A DNA stretch of 64,000 nucleotides, from positions 1 through 64,000 of the forward strand of contig CACXAT010000001.1 of NCBI GenBank assembly GCA_902765725.1. Reading direction: 5' to 3'. The DNA comes from an uncultured Lachnospiraceae bacterium. Its GTDB lineage: Bacteria > Bacillota > Clostridia > Lachnospirales > Lachnospiraceae. The number at the start of each line of letters is the position of its first letter. The first letter of the stretch is position 1. Positions 32,103-41,694 of this stretch are shown in pieces. The translations under genes and the position numbers were made by a program. The notes under the pieces were generated by a model that saw only the letters and a list, made by a program, of their open reading frames with translations, did no database searches and was not told the DNA's origin.

Positions 32103-33356
32103 TCACAGATCGATCATGTCGATCTCAACGCCCTTGCCTGTATTCTCTCTGTCTGCTGCAGGCGCTGCCTGTGCGGCCTTCTCGAGCTCTCTCTCCTGAG
32201 CCTCTCTGGCCGCCTCATTCTGCTGCGCAAGCTTTCTGGCCTGCTCAGCCTGCCTCTTTGCCTCCGCAGCCCTCGCCGCAGCGGCCTTGCGCGCATCCTG
32301 CTCTGCCTTGGCCTGTGCGGCGGCAGCCTTCTTCAGTGCCTTTGCCTCCGCCTTGTTCACCCGGCTCAGGTCCTTGGTCACGTCCTTGGGCACATTCTGG
32401 CCGCGGCTTGGCTGGGCGCTGCGGTACATCTTGGTCTCGTCCGTATGCTGCACCTGGCGTCTGGAGGGCTGCACCGGCGTGCCGATCTGCGCGTCTGTCC
32501 AGCTGGTCCTGGCGTTGGAGGGTTCCTCTCCCCATCCGTCGTCCGCCTCGGCGGCTTTCTTCTTTTTCTTCGCCTTGTCACGCTTTGAGGAGGCTTTCTC
32601 TTCCTCTTCTCCCCAGTCGCCCCATCCGTCGTCCGCTACCGGAGCAGACACCGGTCCGTTCTTCGTGCGGTAGGGATCATTCTCCCGGTATTCACGAAGC
32701 TCATGGGACAGGTCTCTTCTGCGAAGGAGCAGGCTGATCAGAATGAACAGGAATATGATGGAGACTGCGATCAGTCCGTACAGCACATAGGTCAGAAGAC
32801 GGATGTGCTCTCTCTGGGAGGTGATCTCTGCCTGAAGCTTTTCGATCGTATTCTCGGCGTCTACCAGAGAATTGCGGTCAACCTTCACGTATCTGGGATC
32901 CTCAGTCTCGACCTCGCTCTGCACCACCTCGGTGTCGATCGTGACATTGGAGGAGCTCTCATTTGCCGCGATCGCCTCCGCCGGATCCACGTCTCCGCGC
33001 GCAGAGGTCACATTCAGCACGTACTCGATCGCGTTGCCGCTCTCACTGGTGACCGTGATCACCACCGTGCCTGTTCCGTCTGCATTCAGAGTCGTGCCGC
33101 TGACAGAATTGATCGTAGCATTGGGATTCGTGGCCCGCGGCGTCAGCTGCAGTTCCGTCGTCCCTGCCGGGACCTGTACGGAATACTCCCAGATGTCATA
33201 GCGAAAATCGGGAGAAACTGTTACGCCCTGTGTTGTGATCCCCAGATCTGACAGTGAATTGTCATCCGACGCATATACTGTTCCCGAAAATGAAAACACT
33301 ATCATTACCGCCAGCGCAAGCACTGCATGAAGAGTGAACCGTCTAATTGTCTTCAT
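32103..33356 (-). CDS. secreted/membrane protein with cadherin-like domain and long charged cytoplasmic tail
   Basis: A 417-residue protein. It has an N-terminal signal peptide (to about residue 30), a cadherin-like beta-sandwich domain (about 35-120, SPDFRYDIWEYSVQVPAGT is typical), one membrane helix (about 182-206, LLTYVLYGLIAVSIIFLFIL) and a C-terminal tail rich in Lys, Ala, Glu and Trp-containing DDGWGDWGEE repeats. It is probably an outside-facing single-pass envelope protein with a cytoplasmic coiled tail. ATG 33356 follows GGAGG. It is separated from clpC by 16 bases and lies between clpC and purD. Function unknown. Confidence 0.65.
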   Translation of the reverse strand: MKTIRRFTLHAVLALAVMIVFSFSGTVYASDDNSLSDLGITTQGVTVSPDFRYDIWEYSVQVPAGTTELQLTPRATNPNATINSVSGTTLNADGTGTVVITVTSESGNAIEYVLNVTSARGDVDPAEAIAANESSSNVTIDTEVVQSEVETEDPRYVKVDRNSLVDAENTIEKLQAEITSQREHIRLLTYVLYGLIAVSIIFLFILISLLLRRRDLSHELREYRENDPYRTKNGPVSAPVADDGWGDWGEEEEKASSKRDKAKKKKKAAEADDGWGEEPSNARTSWTDAQIGTPVQPSRRQVQHTDETKMYRSAQPSRGQNVPKDVTKDLSRVNKAEAKALKKAAAAQAKAEQDARKAAAARAAEAKRQAEQARKLAQQNEAAREAQERELEKAAQAAPAADRENTGKGVEIDMIDL

Positions 33357-33390
33357 TGTGAAACCTCCAGTAATATCGACTTTTCTCTGA

Positions 33391-34665
33391 TTATACCTCA
33401 TCGATCGCCTTTGCGATATCATGTCTGAAGTACTTATTGTCAAAATCGACCCATTCAACTGCCTCGTACGCCCTGGCTCTGGCATCCTTCAGATCATCCC
33501 CCAGCGCGGTGATGCCCAGTACGCGGCCTCCGCTGGTGACGATCCTGCCGTCCTTCATGGCTGTTCCCGCATGGAAGCAGTAATATCCGTCCCTGCCGTC
33601 AAAGCTCTCCAGTCCCCGGATCTCCTTGCCCTTCTCATAGGCGACCGGATATCCGTCTGAGGCAAGTACGACGCACACACAGGCCTTATCGGAGAACTTC
33701 AGGTCGATCTGGTCGAGGGTCCCGTCGATGCACGCCTCAAAGACATCGATGATATCATTCTCCATCCTGGGGAGCACGACCTGCGCCTCCGGATCGCCGA
33801 AACGGCAGTTGTATTCCAGAACCTTCGGGCCGTCCGGGGTCAGCATCAGTCCGAAGAAGATGACTCCCTTGAACTCTCTGCCCTCTGCCTTCATGGCGTC
33901 CACCGTAGGCTGGAAGATCTTCTCGCGGCAGAACTGCTGCACCTCTTTTGTATAGAACGGGCTGGGAGAGAAGTTCCCCATGCCGCCTGTATTCAGTCCG
34001 GTATCTCCGTCTCCGGCCCTCTTGTGGTCCTGGGCGGATGCCATCTCTTTGATGTGGGTTCCGTCAACAAAGCTCAGGACAGAGACCTCGCGGCCTGTCA
34101 TGAACTCCTCTATGACCATCTCGTCGCCGGCAGAGCCGAACTTCTTCTCGCCCATGATCTCTTCCGCGCCTTCCAGAGCTTCCTCCAGCGTATTGCAGAT
34201 CAGAACGCCCTTGCCCAGGGCAAGGCCGCTTGCCTTCAGTACGATCGGGAAACTGGCCTCATTCTTCAGATAGGCGATGGCTTTCTCTTTATCCGTGAAG
34301 GTCTCGTACGCCGCGGTCGGGATATTGTACTTCTTCATCAGGTCCTTGGAAAATGCCTTGCTTCCTTCCAGGATCGCCGCGTTCTTTCTGGGGCCGAACA
34401 CCCGCAGCGAGCGCGCCTCAAACACATCGACGATGCCGCCCACCAGCGGATCATCCATACCGATGATCGTGAGGTCGATCTCATGGCTCTGGGCAAAGTC
34501 AGCAAGCTCCTCAAACTGGTCCGCCTTCAGCGGGACCAGCTCAGCGACAGCGCCGATTCCCGCGTTGCCCGGAGCGCAGTAGATCTTCTCCACTCTGGGG
34601 CTCTGCGCGCATTTCCACGCAATGACATGTTCTCTTCCGCCGCTTCCAACAATCAGAATCTTCAT
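33391..34665 (-). CDS. purD: phosphoribosylamine--glycine ligase
   Basis: A 424-residue ATP-grasp enzyme joining phosphoribosylamine and glycine in purine synthesis. The N-terminal MKILIVGSGGREHVIAWKC, the ATP-grasp core (about 100-300, ALGKGVLICNTLEEA, then LNTGGMGNFSP) and the C-terminal domain (about 325-420) are all present. Last gene of the purE-purM-purN-purD run. ATG 34665 follows GGAGGAA and its stop codon partner purN ends one base upstream. Confidence 0.96.
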   Translation of the reverse strand: MKILIVGSGGREHVIAWKCAQSPRVEKIYCAPGNAGIGAVAELVPLKADQFEELADFAQSHEIDLTIIGMDDPLVGGIVDVFEARSLRVFGPRKNAAILEGSKAFSKDLMKKYNIPTAAYETFTDKEKAIAYLKNEASFPIVLKASGLALGKGVLICNTLEEALEGAEEIMGEKKFGSAGDEMVIEEFMTGREVSVLSFVDGTHIKEMASAQDHKRAGDGDTGLNTGGMGNFSPSPFYTKEVQQFCREKIFQPTVDAMKAEGREFKGVIFFGLMLTPDGPKVLEYNCRFGDPEAQVVLPRMENDIIDVFEACIDGTLDQIDLKFSDKACVCVVLASDGYPVAYEKGKEIRGLESFDGRDGYYCFHAGTAMKDGRIVTSGGRVLGITALGDDLKDARARAYEAVEWVDFDNKYFRHDIAKAIDEV

Positions 34666-35295
34666 TTATTCCTCCGCGATGATAACTCTGCGTCCTTCAA
34701 CTGTAACCCTGCCATGCACGATCAGCTGGATCGCCTCCGGCAGGATCTTCCACTCCGCCTGCTCCATGATGCGCAGCTGGAGCTTACCGGGTGTATCGCT
34801 GCTTAAAACCTCCACCGCCTTCTGCAGGATGATCGGCCCTGTGTCCGTTCCCGCGTCCACAAAATGAACCGTCGCGCCGGACACCCTGACTCCGCGCTCC
34901 AGCGCCGCTTCATGGACCTTCAGGCCATAGTAACCTGTGCCGCAGAAGGATGGGATGAGGGAGGGGTGGATGTTGATGATCCGGTTCGGATAGGCCTCGA
35001 CCATCCGGGGCGGGATCACACAGAGGAACCCTGCCAGTACCACCAGCTCCGCTCCTGATCCCAGGACCGCCTCCAGCATCGCCTCGTTAAAGAGGTCTCT
35101 TGATTCATAATCCTTCGGAGAGATGGCAAGCGCAGGGATTCCTGCCGCCTTAGCCCGCTCCAGCGCATATGCATTTTTATTGTTGGACAGGACCAGACAG
35201 ATCCGGGCATCCGTGATCTTCCCCGCGTCAATGGCATCTATGATTGCCTGCAGATTGGTTCCGCCCCCTGATACAAGGACCGCTATCTTCATCAT
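34666..35295 (-). CDS. purN: phosphoribosylglycinamide formyltransferase
   Basis: A 209-residue formyltransferase using 10-formyltetrahydrofolate. The N-terminal [16 protein letters not shown] motif and the catalytic [19 protein letters not shown] region with its Asn-His-Asp residues are visible. The ATG at 35295 overlaps the purM stop by the four-base ATGA, a sign of coupled translation. Length is normal. Confidence 0.95.
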   Translation of the reverse strand: MMKIAVLVSGGGTNLQAIIDAIDAGKITDARICLVLSNNKNAYALERAKAAGIPALAISPKDYESRDLFNEAMLEAVLGSGAELVVLAGFLCVIPPRMVEAYPNRIINIHPSLIPSFCGTGYYGLKVHEAALERGVRVSGATVHFVDAGTDTGPIILQKAVEVLSSDTPGKLQLRIMEQAEWKILPEAIQLIVHGRVTVEGRRVIIAEE

Positions 35296-36317
35296 ACCAG
35301 CTCCGCGCTCTTCTCGCCGCTCTCCACTGTCCCGATCACGCAGGCCTTCTCGCCGGCGGACTCCACCGCGCGGATCGCCGCCTCAGTGTCTTTCGGATCC
35401 AGTGCCATGACCATACCGATCCCCATGTTGTAGGTGTTGTACATCATGTGGTCTTCGATCTCACCCTGTGCCTGCAGCATCTTAAAGATCGCCGGCACCT
35501 CATAGCTGTCCTTCCGGATGACTGCCTTCACGCCTTCCGGGAGCATTCTGGGCACATTCTCATAGAAGCCGCCGCCGGTGATGTGGCTGCATCCCTTGAT
35601 CGTTACGCCCGCTTCCTTCACAGCGCGAAGCGCCTTCACATAGATCTTCGTCGGGCGCAGCAGTGCCTCGCCCAGGGTCTCACCCAGTTCGTCATAATAG
35701 GTGTCCAGGCTCTCCCTGCTCATCTCGAATACCTTCCTGACCAGGGAGAAGCCGTTGCTGTGCACTCCGCTGGAGGCGATGCCCACCAGAACGTCTCCCG
35801 GACGGATCGACTGCCCGGTGATCAGATCCTTCTTATCGACAACGCCCACCGCGAATCCGGCAAGGTCATACTCGTCCTCCGGATAGAAGCCGGGCATCTC
35901 CGCGGTCTCCCCGCCGATCAGAGCAGCTCCGGACTGCACGCAGCCCTCGGCGACACCCTTCACAATCTGCGCAATCTTGTCCGGGTAATTCCTGCCGCAG
36001 GCAATATAGTCCAGGAAGAACAGAGGCTCCCCGCCTGCGCAGGCAATGTCATTGACACACATTGCGACGCAGTCAATGCCGACCGTATCATGTCTGTCCA
36101 GAAGAAATGCGAGTTTCAGTTTTGTTCCGACTCCATCTGTTCCGGAGACCAGCGTCGGCTCTTCCATGTCCTTGAATGCGTTCGCGGAGAATGCTCCCGA
36201 GAATCCGCCAAGGCCTGTCAGGACCTCCGGACGGTTCGTGCGCTCCACAAACTGCTTCATCAGTCTGACGGATTCATATCCGGCCTCAATATCAACGCCT
36301 GCCTTCTTGTAATCCAT
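35292..36317 (-). CDS. purM: phosphoribosylformylglycinamidine cyclo-ligase
   Basis: A 341-residue AIR synthetase. A glycine-rich [10 protein letters not shown]-type start region (about 55-70), the ATP-binding [14 protein letters not shown] segment and the [17 protein letters not shown] motif are seen. ATG 36317 follows GGAAGG. It closes the imidazole ring of AIR with ATP. Operon partner of purE upstream and purN downstream. Confidence 0.96.
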   Translation of the reverse strand: MDYKKAGVDIEAGYESVRLMKQFVERTNRPEVLTGLGGFSGAFSANAFKDMEEPTLVSGTDGVGTKLKLAFLLDRHDTVGIDCVAMCVNDIACAGGEPLFFLDYIACGRNYPDKIAQIVKGVAEGCVQSGAALIGGETAEMPGFYPEDEYDLAGFAVGVVDKKDLITGQSIRPGDVLVGIASSGVHSNGFSLVRKVFEMSRESLDTYYDELGETLGEALLRPTKIYVKALRAVKEAGVTIKGCSHITGGGFYENVPRMLPEGVKAVIRKDSYEVPAIFKMLQAQGEIEDHMMYNTYNMGIGMVMALDPKDTEAAIRAVESAGEKACVIGTVESGEKSAELV

Positions 36318-36341
36318 AGAACCTTCCTTCCGTTTGATTCA

Positions 36342-36848
36342 TTACTTTTTGTAGCTGCGGTATCCGAGTTCCTTCAGTTTCTGATCCTTTGCCTGTACCT
36401 CCGCGCACATCTTCGCGCTGTACTCTCTGAGTTTTTCGAGAAGCTCAGGATCGCTCATGGCAAGCATCTTCACGGCCAGAAGCCCTGCGTTTTTGCCTCC
36501 GTTGATCGCTACGGTCGCCACCGGGATTCCGGGCGGCATCTGGACGATGGAGTACAGACTGTCCCTGCCTCCGAGGGAAGACGTATGCATGGGGATGCCG
36601 ATGACCGGCAGCGGGAACAGAGCCGCGCACATCCCGGGCAGATGGGCCGCCATGCCCGCTCCGGCGATGATCACCTTGAATCCTCTCTCCTCCGCTCCCT
36701 TCGCATATTCAAAGAACACTTCCGGCTCCCTGTGCGCAGAGATAATCGTCATCTCATACTCCACTCCGAACTCTTCCAGGACATCCGCGGCCTTCGCCAT
36801 GATCTCCAGGTCCGAGTCCGAACCCATTACAATTCCAACATTTGCCAT
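36342..36848 (-). CDS. purE: N5-carboxyaminoimidazole ribonucleotide mutase
   Basis: A 168-residue PurE of class I. The motif GIVMGSDSDLEIMAKA at the N-terminus and the conserved SAHREPE and GAGMAAHLPGM segments are visible. ATG 36848 follows AAAGGAG; 19 codons of an upstream open frame are excluded. First gene of the leftward purE-M-N-D run, starting 69 bases after the peptidase stop. No purine riboswitch is seen upstream. Confidence 0.95.
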   Translation of the reverse strand: MANVGIVMGSDSDLEIMAKAADVLEEFGVEYEMTIISAHREPEVFFEYAKGAEERGFKVIIAGAGMAAHLPGMCAALFPLPVIGIPMHTSSLGGRDSLYSIVQMPPGIPVATVAINGGKNAGLLAVKMLAMSDPELLEKLREYSAKMCAEVQAKDQKLKELGYRSYKK

Positions 36849-36917
36849 ATGCGCTCCTTTCGTAAGACGACATTCCCGCAATCTTCTGCATGATTCTAAC
36901 CGCATGCATCCTCACTG

Positions 36918-39035
36918 TCAATGCATCGAATCCAGCGCTTCATTCAGCTCCTCTGTACCCGGAAGGATGAACCGTCCGTCCCGGATCAGCTCCGCGCGGT
37001 ACCCGTCTTCTCCGATGGCCTCGATCAGCCCCAGTTCCTCGTAGGGGATCGTGATATCGGTATGGCACTGGAAATACGCCTTTGACGGATCCTCCTTCCT
37101 GAGGATCGAGATCTCGTTGTCCTTCGCGACGATCTCCTTCCCGTCCGGATTGCAGATCGTGGTGTCTTCCTCCCAGGAATAGCAGGTGTCGCCCACCGCG
37201 AAGTGAGGACCTGTCTTCTCCGCGATCAGGATCGGCAGCCTGGACGCTATGCCGTACTTTCTTGCGGCGGCGTATGCGGTCGTGTTGGTCCCGATGGCGA
37301 ATTCACCCATGGGAAGCGTATCGTGATGGAACAGGATATTGTCCCGGATGTAGGAGTCGTTGTCCTCCTTCTTCTCGAAGTTCGAGCAGGAGGCACTCTC
37401 AATCATTCCGTCCCGGAAATGAAGCTCCAGGTCTCTGAAGTTCAGCCCGTTCAGGTATACCTGCGACACATGCAGGATCCCGTTCGTCCCCTTCAGCACC
37501 GGGCTGGTGAACACCTCTCCCAGCGGGATGTTGACGTCCGCACCGCAGTTCTCGAAGATAGTCTCCTTCTCCGGATCGTTCAGCGGATGGAGCTGTACCG
37601 TCAGGTCTGTACGATTCTGTCCCGCACCGACGATGTGCGCCTGGCGCCCCCGGTTCAGGGCATCGATGATCCTCTCCTGGATCTTCGAATACTTCTGCAC
37701 ATCCAGCGTGTTGACCTTTATGATCTCATGGAAGATCTTCTGATATCTGTCCGTATCGATCTTCCGCTCTTCTCCGGTGCCCTCTGCCGCAATATCGGGA
37801 AGCGGGAAGGCGATGATGGTAAAGCTCCTCTCACTTCCGATGATGTACTCATTGGTAATCTGAGACAGCTTCATGCGCATCTTCACCTGGATCTTCTGCT
37901 GTTTCTCATCGCAGGTCCAGGCCTCTTTCCTGCTGACAGGCTCAAAGGGATCCTCCCCGAAGGTCTCCATCACTGCCGGCCCTCCGTGGGCCGCGGCCAG
38001 CTCCTTCATGCTTTCGTAAGCTGACTGGGCCACCTCGATCCGGCGCTCGGCAAACTTCGCGTCCATCATAAGCGCGGCATCTTCCCGGTGGTCATAGTCA
38101 TACTGGGGATTGGGCACCGCGCCGGTCAGTCCGCTGCGCGAGGCTCCCCGGATCGTCAGGGCGCTGACCCCATAGCGGTAGATCGTCGGACGCAGGTTCA
38201 TCGCCTTGAAGTTCTCGATCGCCCTGCGCACCACCCTCTCAAAGCCGACGTGATAGTGAAGGTTCACGGTCCGTTTCTTCTCCAGCGGCTTTCTTCCGTA
38301 CACAAATCCCATGCGGTAACCTTCACTCCAGGTATCCGCCATCCTGTTGATCTCCTCCTGGGGCAGGGAATTGAGGTACCTGGCAGTGATGATCTCGCTG
38401 TCCGTAATATACTCGCCGTAGCGGTACAGATAGTTCAGGTCCGTCAGGTCGCTGTTCATGACGATGTCCGCGGCAAAATCACAGTCCGGATCGATTTGTT
38501 CCCGGATCCGGTTGGTAAGGATCACGTCCGCATAGTCGCTCTCGAACCAGTAGAGCGCCTCGCGCACGGACTGCGCAGCCGCCTCCCCGTCCTCCTGACG
38601 CAGGATCCCGCAGATCTGCACAAACAGCTCCACGTGGGCCGTGAGCTCCTCCGCCTTTCCTTCAAAGACGTAGGCGATCAGCCCTCTCTCCTGCGCATAC
38701 AGGAAGCACAGCAGTCTTCCGAAGGTCTCACCCAGCTGCTGCACCGCGTAAGCAGGATTGGCGTAGCTCTCCGCGTACCGCTCCGGCAGTATGTCCTCAT
38801 ACATCTTCCGGTTGCAGTCGGCCAGCTCCCCCGGATGCTGTTCGAAATGTCCATTTTCCAGTTTTGTCTTTATGTTGTCCATGAGCAGCAGAAACTCCGC
38901 CGTTCTTCTGACATATGAAACAAAACAGGCAGGAACCTCCGGCTCCTGCGCAATCTCTCTGACCCGGCCGACGGCCAGATCGTATCTTTCATTCAGTACT
39001 TCCCAGTCTTTCTCTTCAACCCAGATACTTCCCAT
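36918..39035 (-). CDS. M29-like aminopeptidase with long N-terminal extension
   Basis: A 705-residue protein. The C-terminal 400 residues resemble M29 (thermophilic AmpS-like) aminopeptidases: ligand segments NIPLGEVFTSP, MGEFAIGTNT and KTGPHFAVGDTCYSWEED are visible with the Glu, Glu, His and Asp needed for two metals. The N-terminal 300 residues are helical and lack a known fold. ATG 39035 is preferred because AGGAGG stands 14 bases upstream; a GTG at 39122 would overlap the preceding gene and has no site. It removes N-terminal residues from peptides, judging by the family. Confidence 0.75.
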   Translation of the reverse strand: MGSIWVEEKDWEVLNERYDLAVGRVREIAQEPEVPACFVSYVRRTAEFLLLMDNIKTKLENGHFEQHPGELADCNRKMYEDILPERYAESYANPAYAVQQLGETFGRLLCFLYAQERGLIAYVFEGKAEELTAHVELFVQICGILRQEDGEAAAQSVREALYWFESDYADVILTNRIREQIDPDCDFAADIVMNSDLTDLNYLYRYGEYITDSEIITARYLNSLPQEEINRMADTWSEGYRMGFVYGRKPLEKKRTVNLHYHVGFERVVRRAIENFKAMNLRPTIYRYGVSALTIRGASRSGLTGAVPNPQYDYDHREDAALMMDAKFAERRIEVAQSAYESMKELAAAHGGPAVMETFGEDPFEPVSRKEAWTCDEKQQKIQVKMRMKLSQITNEYIIGSERSFTIIAFPLPDIAAEGTGEERKIDTDRYQKIFHEIIKVNTLDVQKYSKIQERIIDALNRGRQAHIVGAGQNRTDLTVQLHPLNDPEKETIFENCGADVNIPLGEVFTSPVLKGTNGILHVSQVYLNGLNFRDLELHFRDGMIESASCSNFEKKEDNDSYIRDNILFHHDTLPMGEFAIGTNTTAYAAARKYGIASRLPILIAEKTGPHFAVGDTCYSWEEDTTICNPDGKEIVAKDNEISILRKEDPSKAYFQCHTDITIPYEELGLIEAIGEDGYRAELIRDGRFILPGTEELNEALDSMH

Positions 39036-39085
39036 AAAAAATGAATCGTCCTCCTGTGCCGCTCCCTGCGCCTCCTGCGGCAGGA

Positions 39086-39409
39086 TCACCCTGCCAGCCC
39101 GACGCAGAAAACGATAAACCACACTGCAACCATAAAACCGCCCATCAGCGTTCCCGTTTTACTCAGTGCATAGGACTGGTTTCTCTCACGGAAACTCTCA
39201 AGGCCTGCTGCCATGCCGTAGAATCCCATCACAAAACCGGAGAATCCCAGCGCGCCGATCCACTGCGGCGCTTTTCCCGCCATGACCATGCAGATAAATG
39301 CAGTCGACAGAAACAATATCACCGAGACGGCGCTGGCGACGGTAGATATGATCCCCCGTCCATACCGGTTTCTGTCCTCAAATCTGTATTTTCTAGGTTT
39401 TTTTGCCAT
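39086..39409 (-). CDS. small membrane protein with three membrane segments
   Basis: A 107-residue protein with a basic N-terminus and three hydrophobic segments near residues 20-42, 50-70 and 86-106. It resembles small DUF6142-type membrane proteins, but I am not sure of that match. ATG 39409 follows AGAGGAT and overlaps the VanZ stop (39393) by 17 bases, so the genes are coupled. Function unknown. Confidence 0.6.
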   Translation of the reverse strand: MAKKPRKYRFEDRNRYGRGIISTVASAVSVILFLSTAFICMVMAGKAPQWIGALGFSGFVMGFYGMAAGLESFRERNQSYALSKTGTLMGGFMVAVWFIVFCVGLAG

Positions 39410-39926
39410 GTATCCTCTGTACTCCCCTTCTGCCCTTCGGATCCCTGCGCTTATGGCCGCCCCCGCGGCGCCCCGGCTTCTTCATCACGCAGTGTTTCAC
39501 AAGAGAGAATATGATATATCCCGCGATGCATCCGAGTGTATTCAGGATCACGTCATCCACATCGCAGCTCCCCCTGCGGGTCACATACTGAATGACCTCC
39601 ACTGCCGCAGACAGTCCCGTCCCGCATGCGAGCACTACAGGAAAACGCCTGAAGCGCCGGTGCAGGACCGGCAGGATCGCTCCAAAGGGAACAAAGAGAA
39701 GGACATTTCCATATATATTCAGAAATGCCGCCCTCTCTCCCAGCGTCTGCCTGCTGTTTCGGAACCTTCTGATCTCCCGCAGCGGCGCGAGATTGATCCG
39801 GTGTCCGGCATCGGTCCCCCTTCCGTAGCGCTCCGCGAAGAAAAGGAGATAGACCAGAAGCACCAGATAGGCCGCAAACAGGATCGTCCCGAGAATCCGT
39901 ATCCTTCTGACAGATTCCCTGCGCAT
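39393..39926 (-). CDS. VanZ-like family membrane protein
   Basis: A 177-residue membrane protein with four hydrophobic segments, including VVLACGTGLSAAVEVIQYVT and the GSCDVDDVILNTLGCIAGYI motif that is characteristic of VanZ-like proteins. Family members affect envelope and glycopeptide tolerance, but here the function is open. Its ATG at 39926 overlaps the stop of the 52-residue gene by one base (TGATG). Confidence 0.85.
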   Translation of the reverse strand: MRRESVRRIRILGTILFAAYLVLLVYLLFFAERYGRGTDAGHRINLAPLREIRRFRNSRQTLGERAAFLNIYGNVLLFVPFGAILPVLHRRFRRFPVVLACGTGLSAAVEVIQYVTRRGSCDVDDVILNTLGCIAGYIIFSLVKHCVMKKPGRRGGGHKRRDPKGRRGVQRIHGKKT

Positions 39927-40084
39927 CAGAACAGAACGTTCTTCTTCTGGCTCATAAGCATGGCACCGCTGACGATTGCCATAACTCCTGTCACAATGCC
40001 TACGACCACAACGATGATCCCCGCCGTCATGGAGATCACTCCGGTTACATTCATTGTCTTATAGATCTTCTCGCCGTTTTCCAT
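39926..40084 (-). CDS. small single-pass membrane protein, 52 residues
   Basis: A short gene: ATG at 40084 follows AGGAGG by about six bases, and it ends in TGA overlapping the VanZ ATG. The 52-residue product has an N-terminal charged part (MENGEKIYKTMN), one long hydrophobic helix (about 14-42, rich in Val, Ile and Gly) and a basic end (SQKKNVLF). It is probably co-expressed with the VanZ-like protein. No family is recognised. Confidence 0.7.
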   Translation of the reverse strand: MENGEKIYKTMNVTGVISMTAGIIVVVVGIVTGVMAIVSGAMLMSQKKNVLF

Positions 40085-40094
40085 AGTGTCCTCC

Positions 40095-40751
40095 TTATCT
40101 CACGCCATACTCTTCATAGTATGCGTCGATCCTTTTTTTCATCTCGTCATCGATCACCGTGCCGTAGAGATGCTCCACCACTTCCTTCATGGTGACGATC
40201 GCAGTTGTCTCTATTCCGAAATTGTCCCGGATCTCATCCAGGGCACTCTTCTCGCCGGTGCCTCTCTCGCAGCGGTCCACAGAGACGACCAGCCCGAGAA
40301 CCTTCGCGCCTGCATGCTCCTGAATGATCGGGAGTGTCTCGCGGATCGAGGTTCCCGCCGTGGTGACATCCTCTATGATGACGACTCTGTCCCCGTCATT
40401 GACCGGGCCGCCCAGGAGGATGCCCTTATCTCCATGGTCCTTGATCTCCTTGCGGTTCGAGCAGTAGCGGATGTCCTTGCCGTATTTCGACGCGATGGCG
40501 ATGACCGCCGCGGTCGTGAGCGGGATCCCCTTGTAGGCCGGTCCGAAGAGGACGTCAAAATCCGTTCCGAACTTCGCCTCGATCGCCTGCGCGTAGTATT
40601 CGCCAAGCTTCGCCAGCTGGCTTCCCGTGCGGTAGAAACCCGTATTGACAAAAAACGGAGTCTTCCGGCCGCTCTTGGTCACAAAATCACCGAAGCGCAG
40701 GACCTGGCACTCTACCATAAAGTCAATGAATTCTTCCTTGTATCTCTCCAT
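40095..40751 (-). CDS. pyrE: orotate phosphoribosyltransferase
   Basis: A 218-residue enzyme that joins orotate and PRPP. The PRPP motif is seen at about residues 120-135 (DRVVIIEDVTTAGTSIRE), and GPAYKGIPLTTA fits the family. ATG 40751 follows AAAGAGG. Last of the pyrC-F-K-D-E run. Confidence 0.95.
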   Translation of the reverse strand: MERYKEEFIDFMVECQVLRFGDFVTKSGRKTPFFVNTGFYRTGSQLAKLGEYYAQAIEAKFGTDFDVLFGPAYKGIPLTTAAVIAIASKYGKDIRYCSNRKEIKDHGDKGILLGGPVNDGDRVVIIEDVTTAGTSIRETLPIIQEHAGAKVLGLVVSVDRCERGTGEKSALDEIRDNFGIETTAIVTMKEVVEHLYGTVIDDEMKKRIDAYYEEYGVR

Positions 40752-40767
40752 CGATAACCTCTTTTCT

Positions 40768-41679
40768 TTATTTCACACAGCCGATCAGTTCGCGTATATC
40801 TTCAATGTTATTCTCTTCCAGATACTGCTGTATCCCGTCGATGATCTGCAGCGTCGCGGTCTGGTCATGGAAATTGGCCGTACCCACCGATACCGCGCTG
40901 GCCCCTGCCATGATCATCTCCAGAGCGTCCTCTGCCGACGCGATGCCGCCCATTCCTATGATGGGGATCTTCACCGCCTGGGCGCACTGCCATACCATCC
41001 GCACTGCCACCGGATGGATCGCGGGTCCGCTGAGTCCGCCGGTCCGGTTTGCCAGCGCAAATGTCCTGCGCCGGATATCGATCTTCATCCCGGTCATCGT
41101 ATTGATCATGGACAGCGCGTCCGCGCCGCCTGCCTCCGCCGCCTTCGCGATCTGCGTGATATCCGTCACGTTCGGGCTGAGCTTCATGATGACCGGCTGC
41201 CTGGCCACTCTCTTTACCGCTTCCGTAATCTTCTCCACGCCCTCCGGGCTGGTCCCGAAAGCGATCCCGCCCTCCCGGACATTCGGACAGGAGATATTGA
41301 TCTCCAGCATGTCAGGTCTGGACTCTTCTGAGAGCTTCTCAACGCAGTCGATGTATTCTTCCACACTGTGACCGCATACATTGACGATCACCTTCGTATC
41401 ATAGTTTTCCAGAAACTTCAAGTCGCGCTTCGCGAACACTTCGTATCCCGGATTCTGCAGGCCTATGGCATTCAGCATCCCGGACGGCGTCTCGCAGATA
41501 CGCGGGGTCGGATTGCCCGGCCAGGGCACGGAGGCTACCCCCTTCGTGACCACAGCCCCCAGACGGTTCAGGTCCAGAAACTGCGAGAATTCTTCCCCGG
41601 CTCCGAAGGTCCCGGAAGCCACCATAACCGGATTTTTTAATGTGACTCCGCACAGATCCACGCTTAGATTCGGCGTCAT
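40768..41679 (-). CDS. pyrD: dihydroorotate dehydrogenase, class 1B catalytic subunit
   Basis: A 303-residue FMN enzyme. Motifs MVASGTFGAGEEFSQF, LQNPGYEVFAKRDL, EINISCPNVREGG with its catalytic Cys, and the GMGGIASAEDALEMI phosphate loop identify class 1B. It works with PyrK, the electron-transfer subunit encoded directly upstream. ATG 41679 follows GAGGGA. Confidence 0.95.
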   Translation of the reverse strand: MTPNLSVDLCGVTLKNPVMVASGTFGAGEEFSQFLDLNRLGAVVTKGVASVPWPGNPTPRICETPSGMLNAIGLQNPGYEVFAKRDLKFLENYDTKVIVNVCGHSVEEYIDCVEKLSEESRPDMLEINISCPNVREGGIAFGTSPEGVEKITEAVKRVARQPVIMKLSPNVTDITQIAKAAEAGGADALSMINTMTGMKIDIRRRTFALANRTGGLSGPAIHPVAVRMVWQCAQAVKIPIIGMGGIASAEDALEMIMAGASAVSVGTANFHDQTATLQIIDGIQQYLEENNIEDIRELIGCVK

Positions 41680-41694
41680 ATATCATCCCTCATT

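Noticed and set aside
39036-39122. GTG start for the M29-like peptidase
   Set aside because: It would overlap the preceding gene by 37 bases and has no ribosome site; the later ATG has AGGAGG, though at a long spacing.
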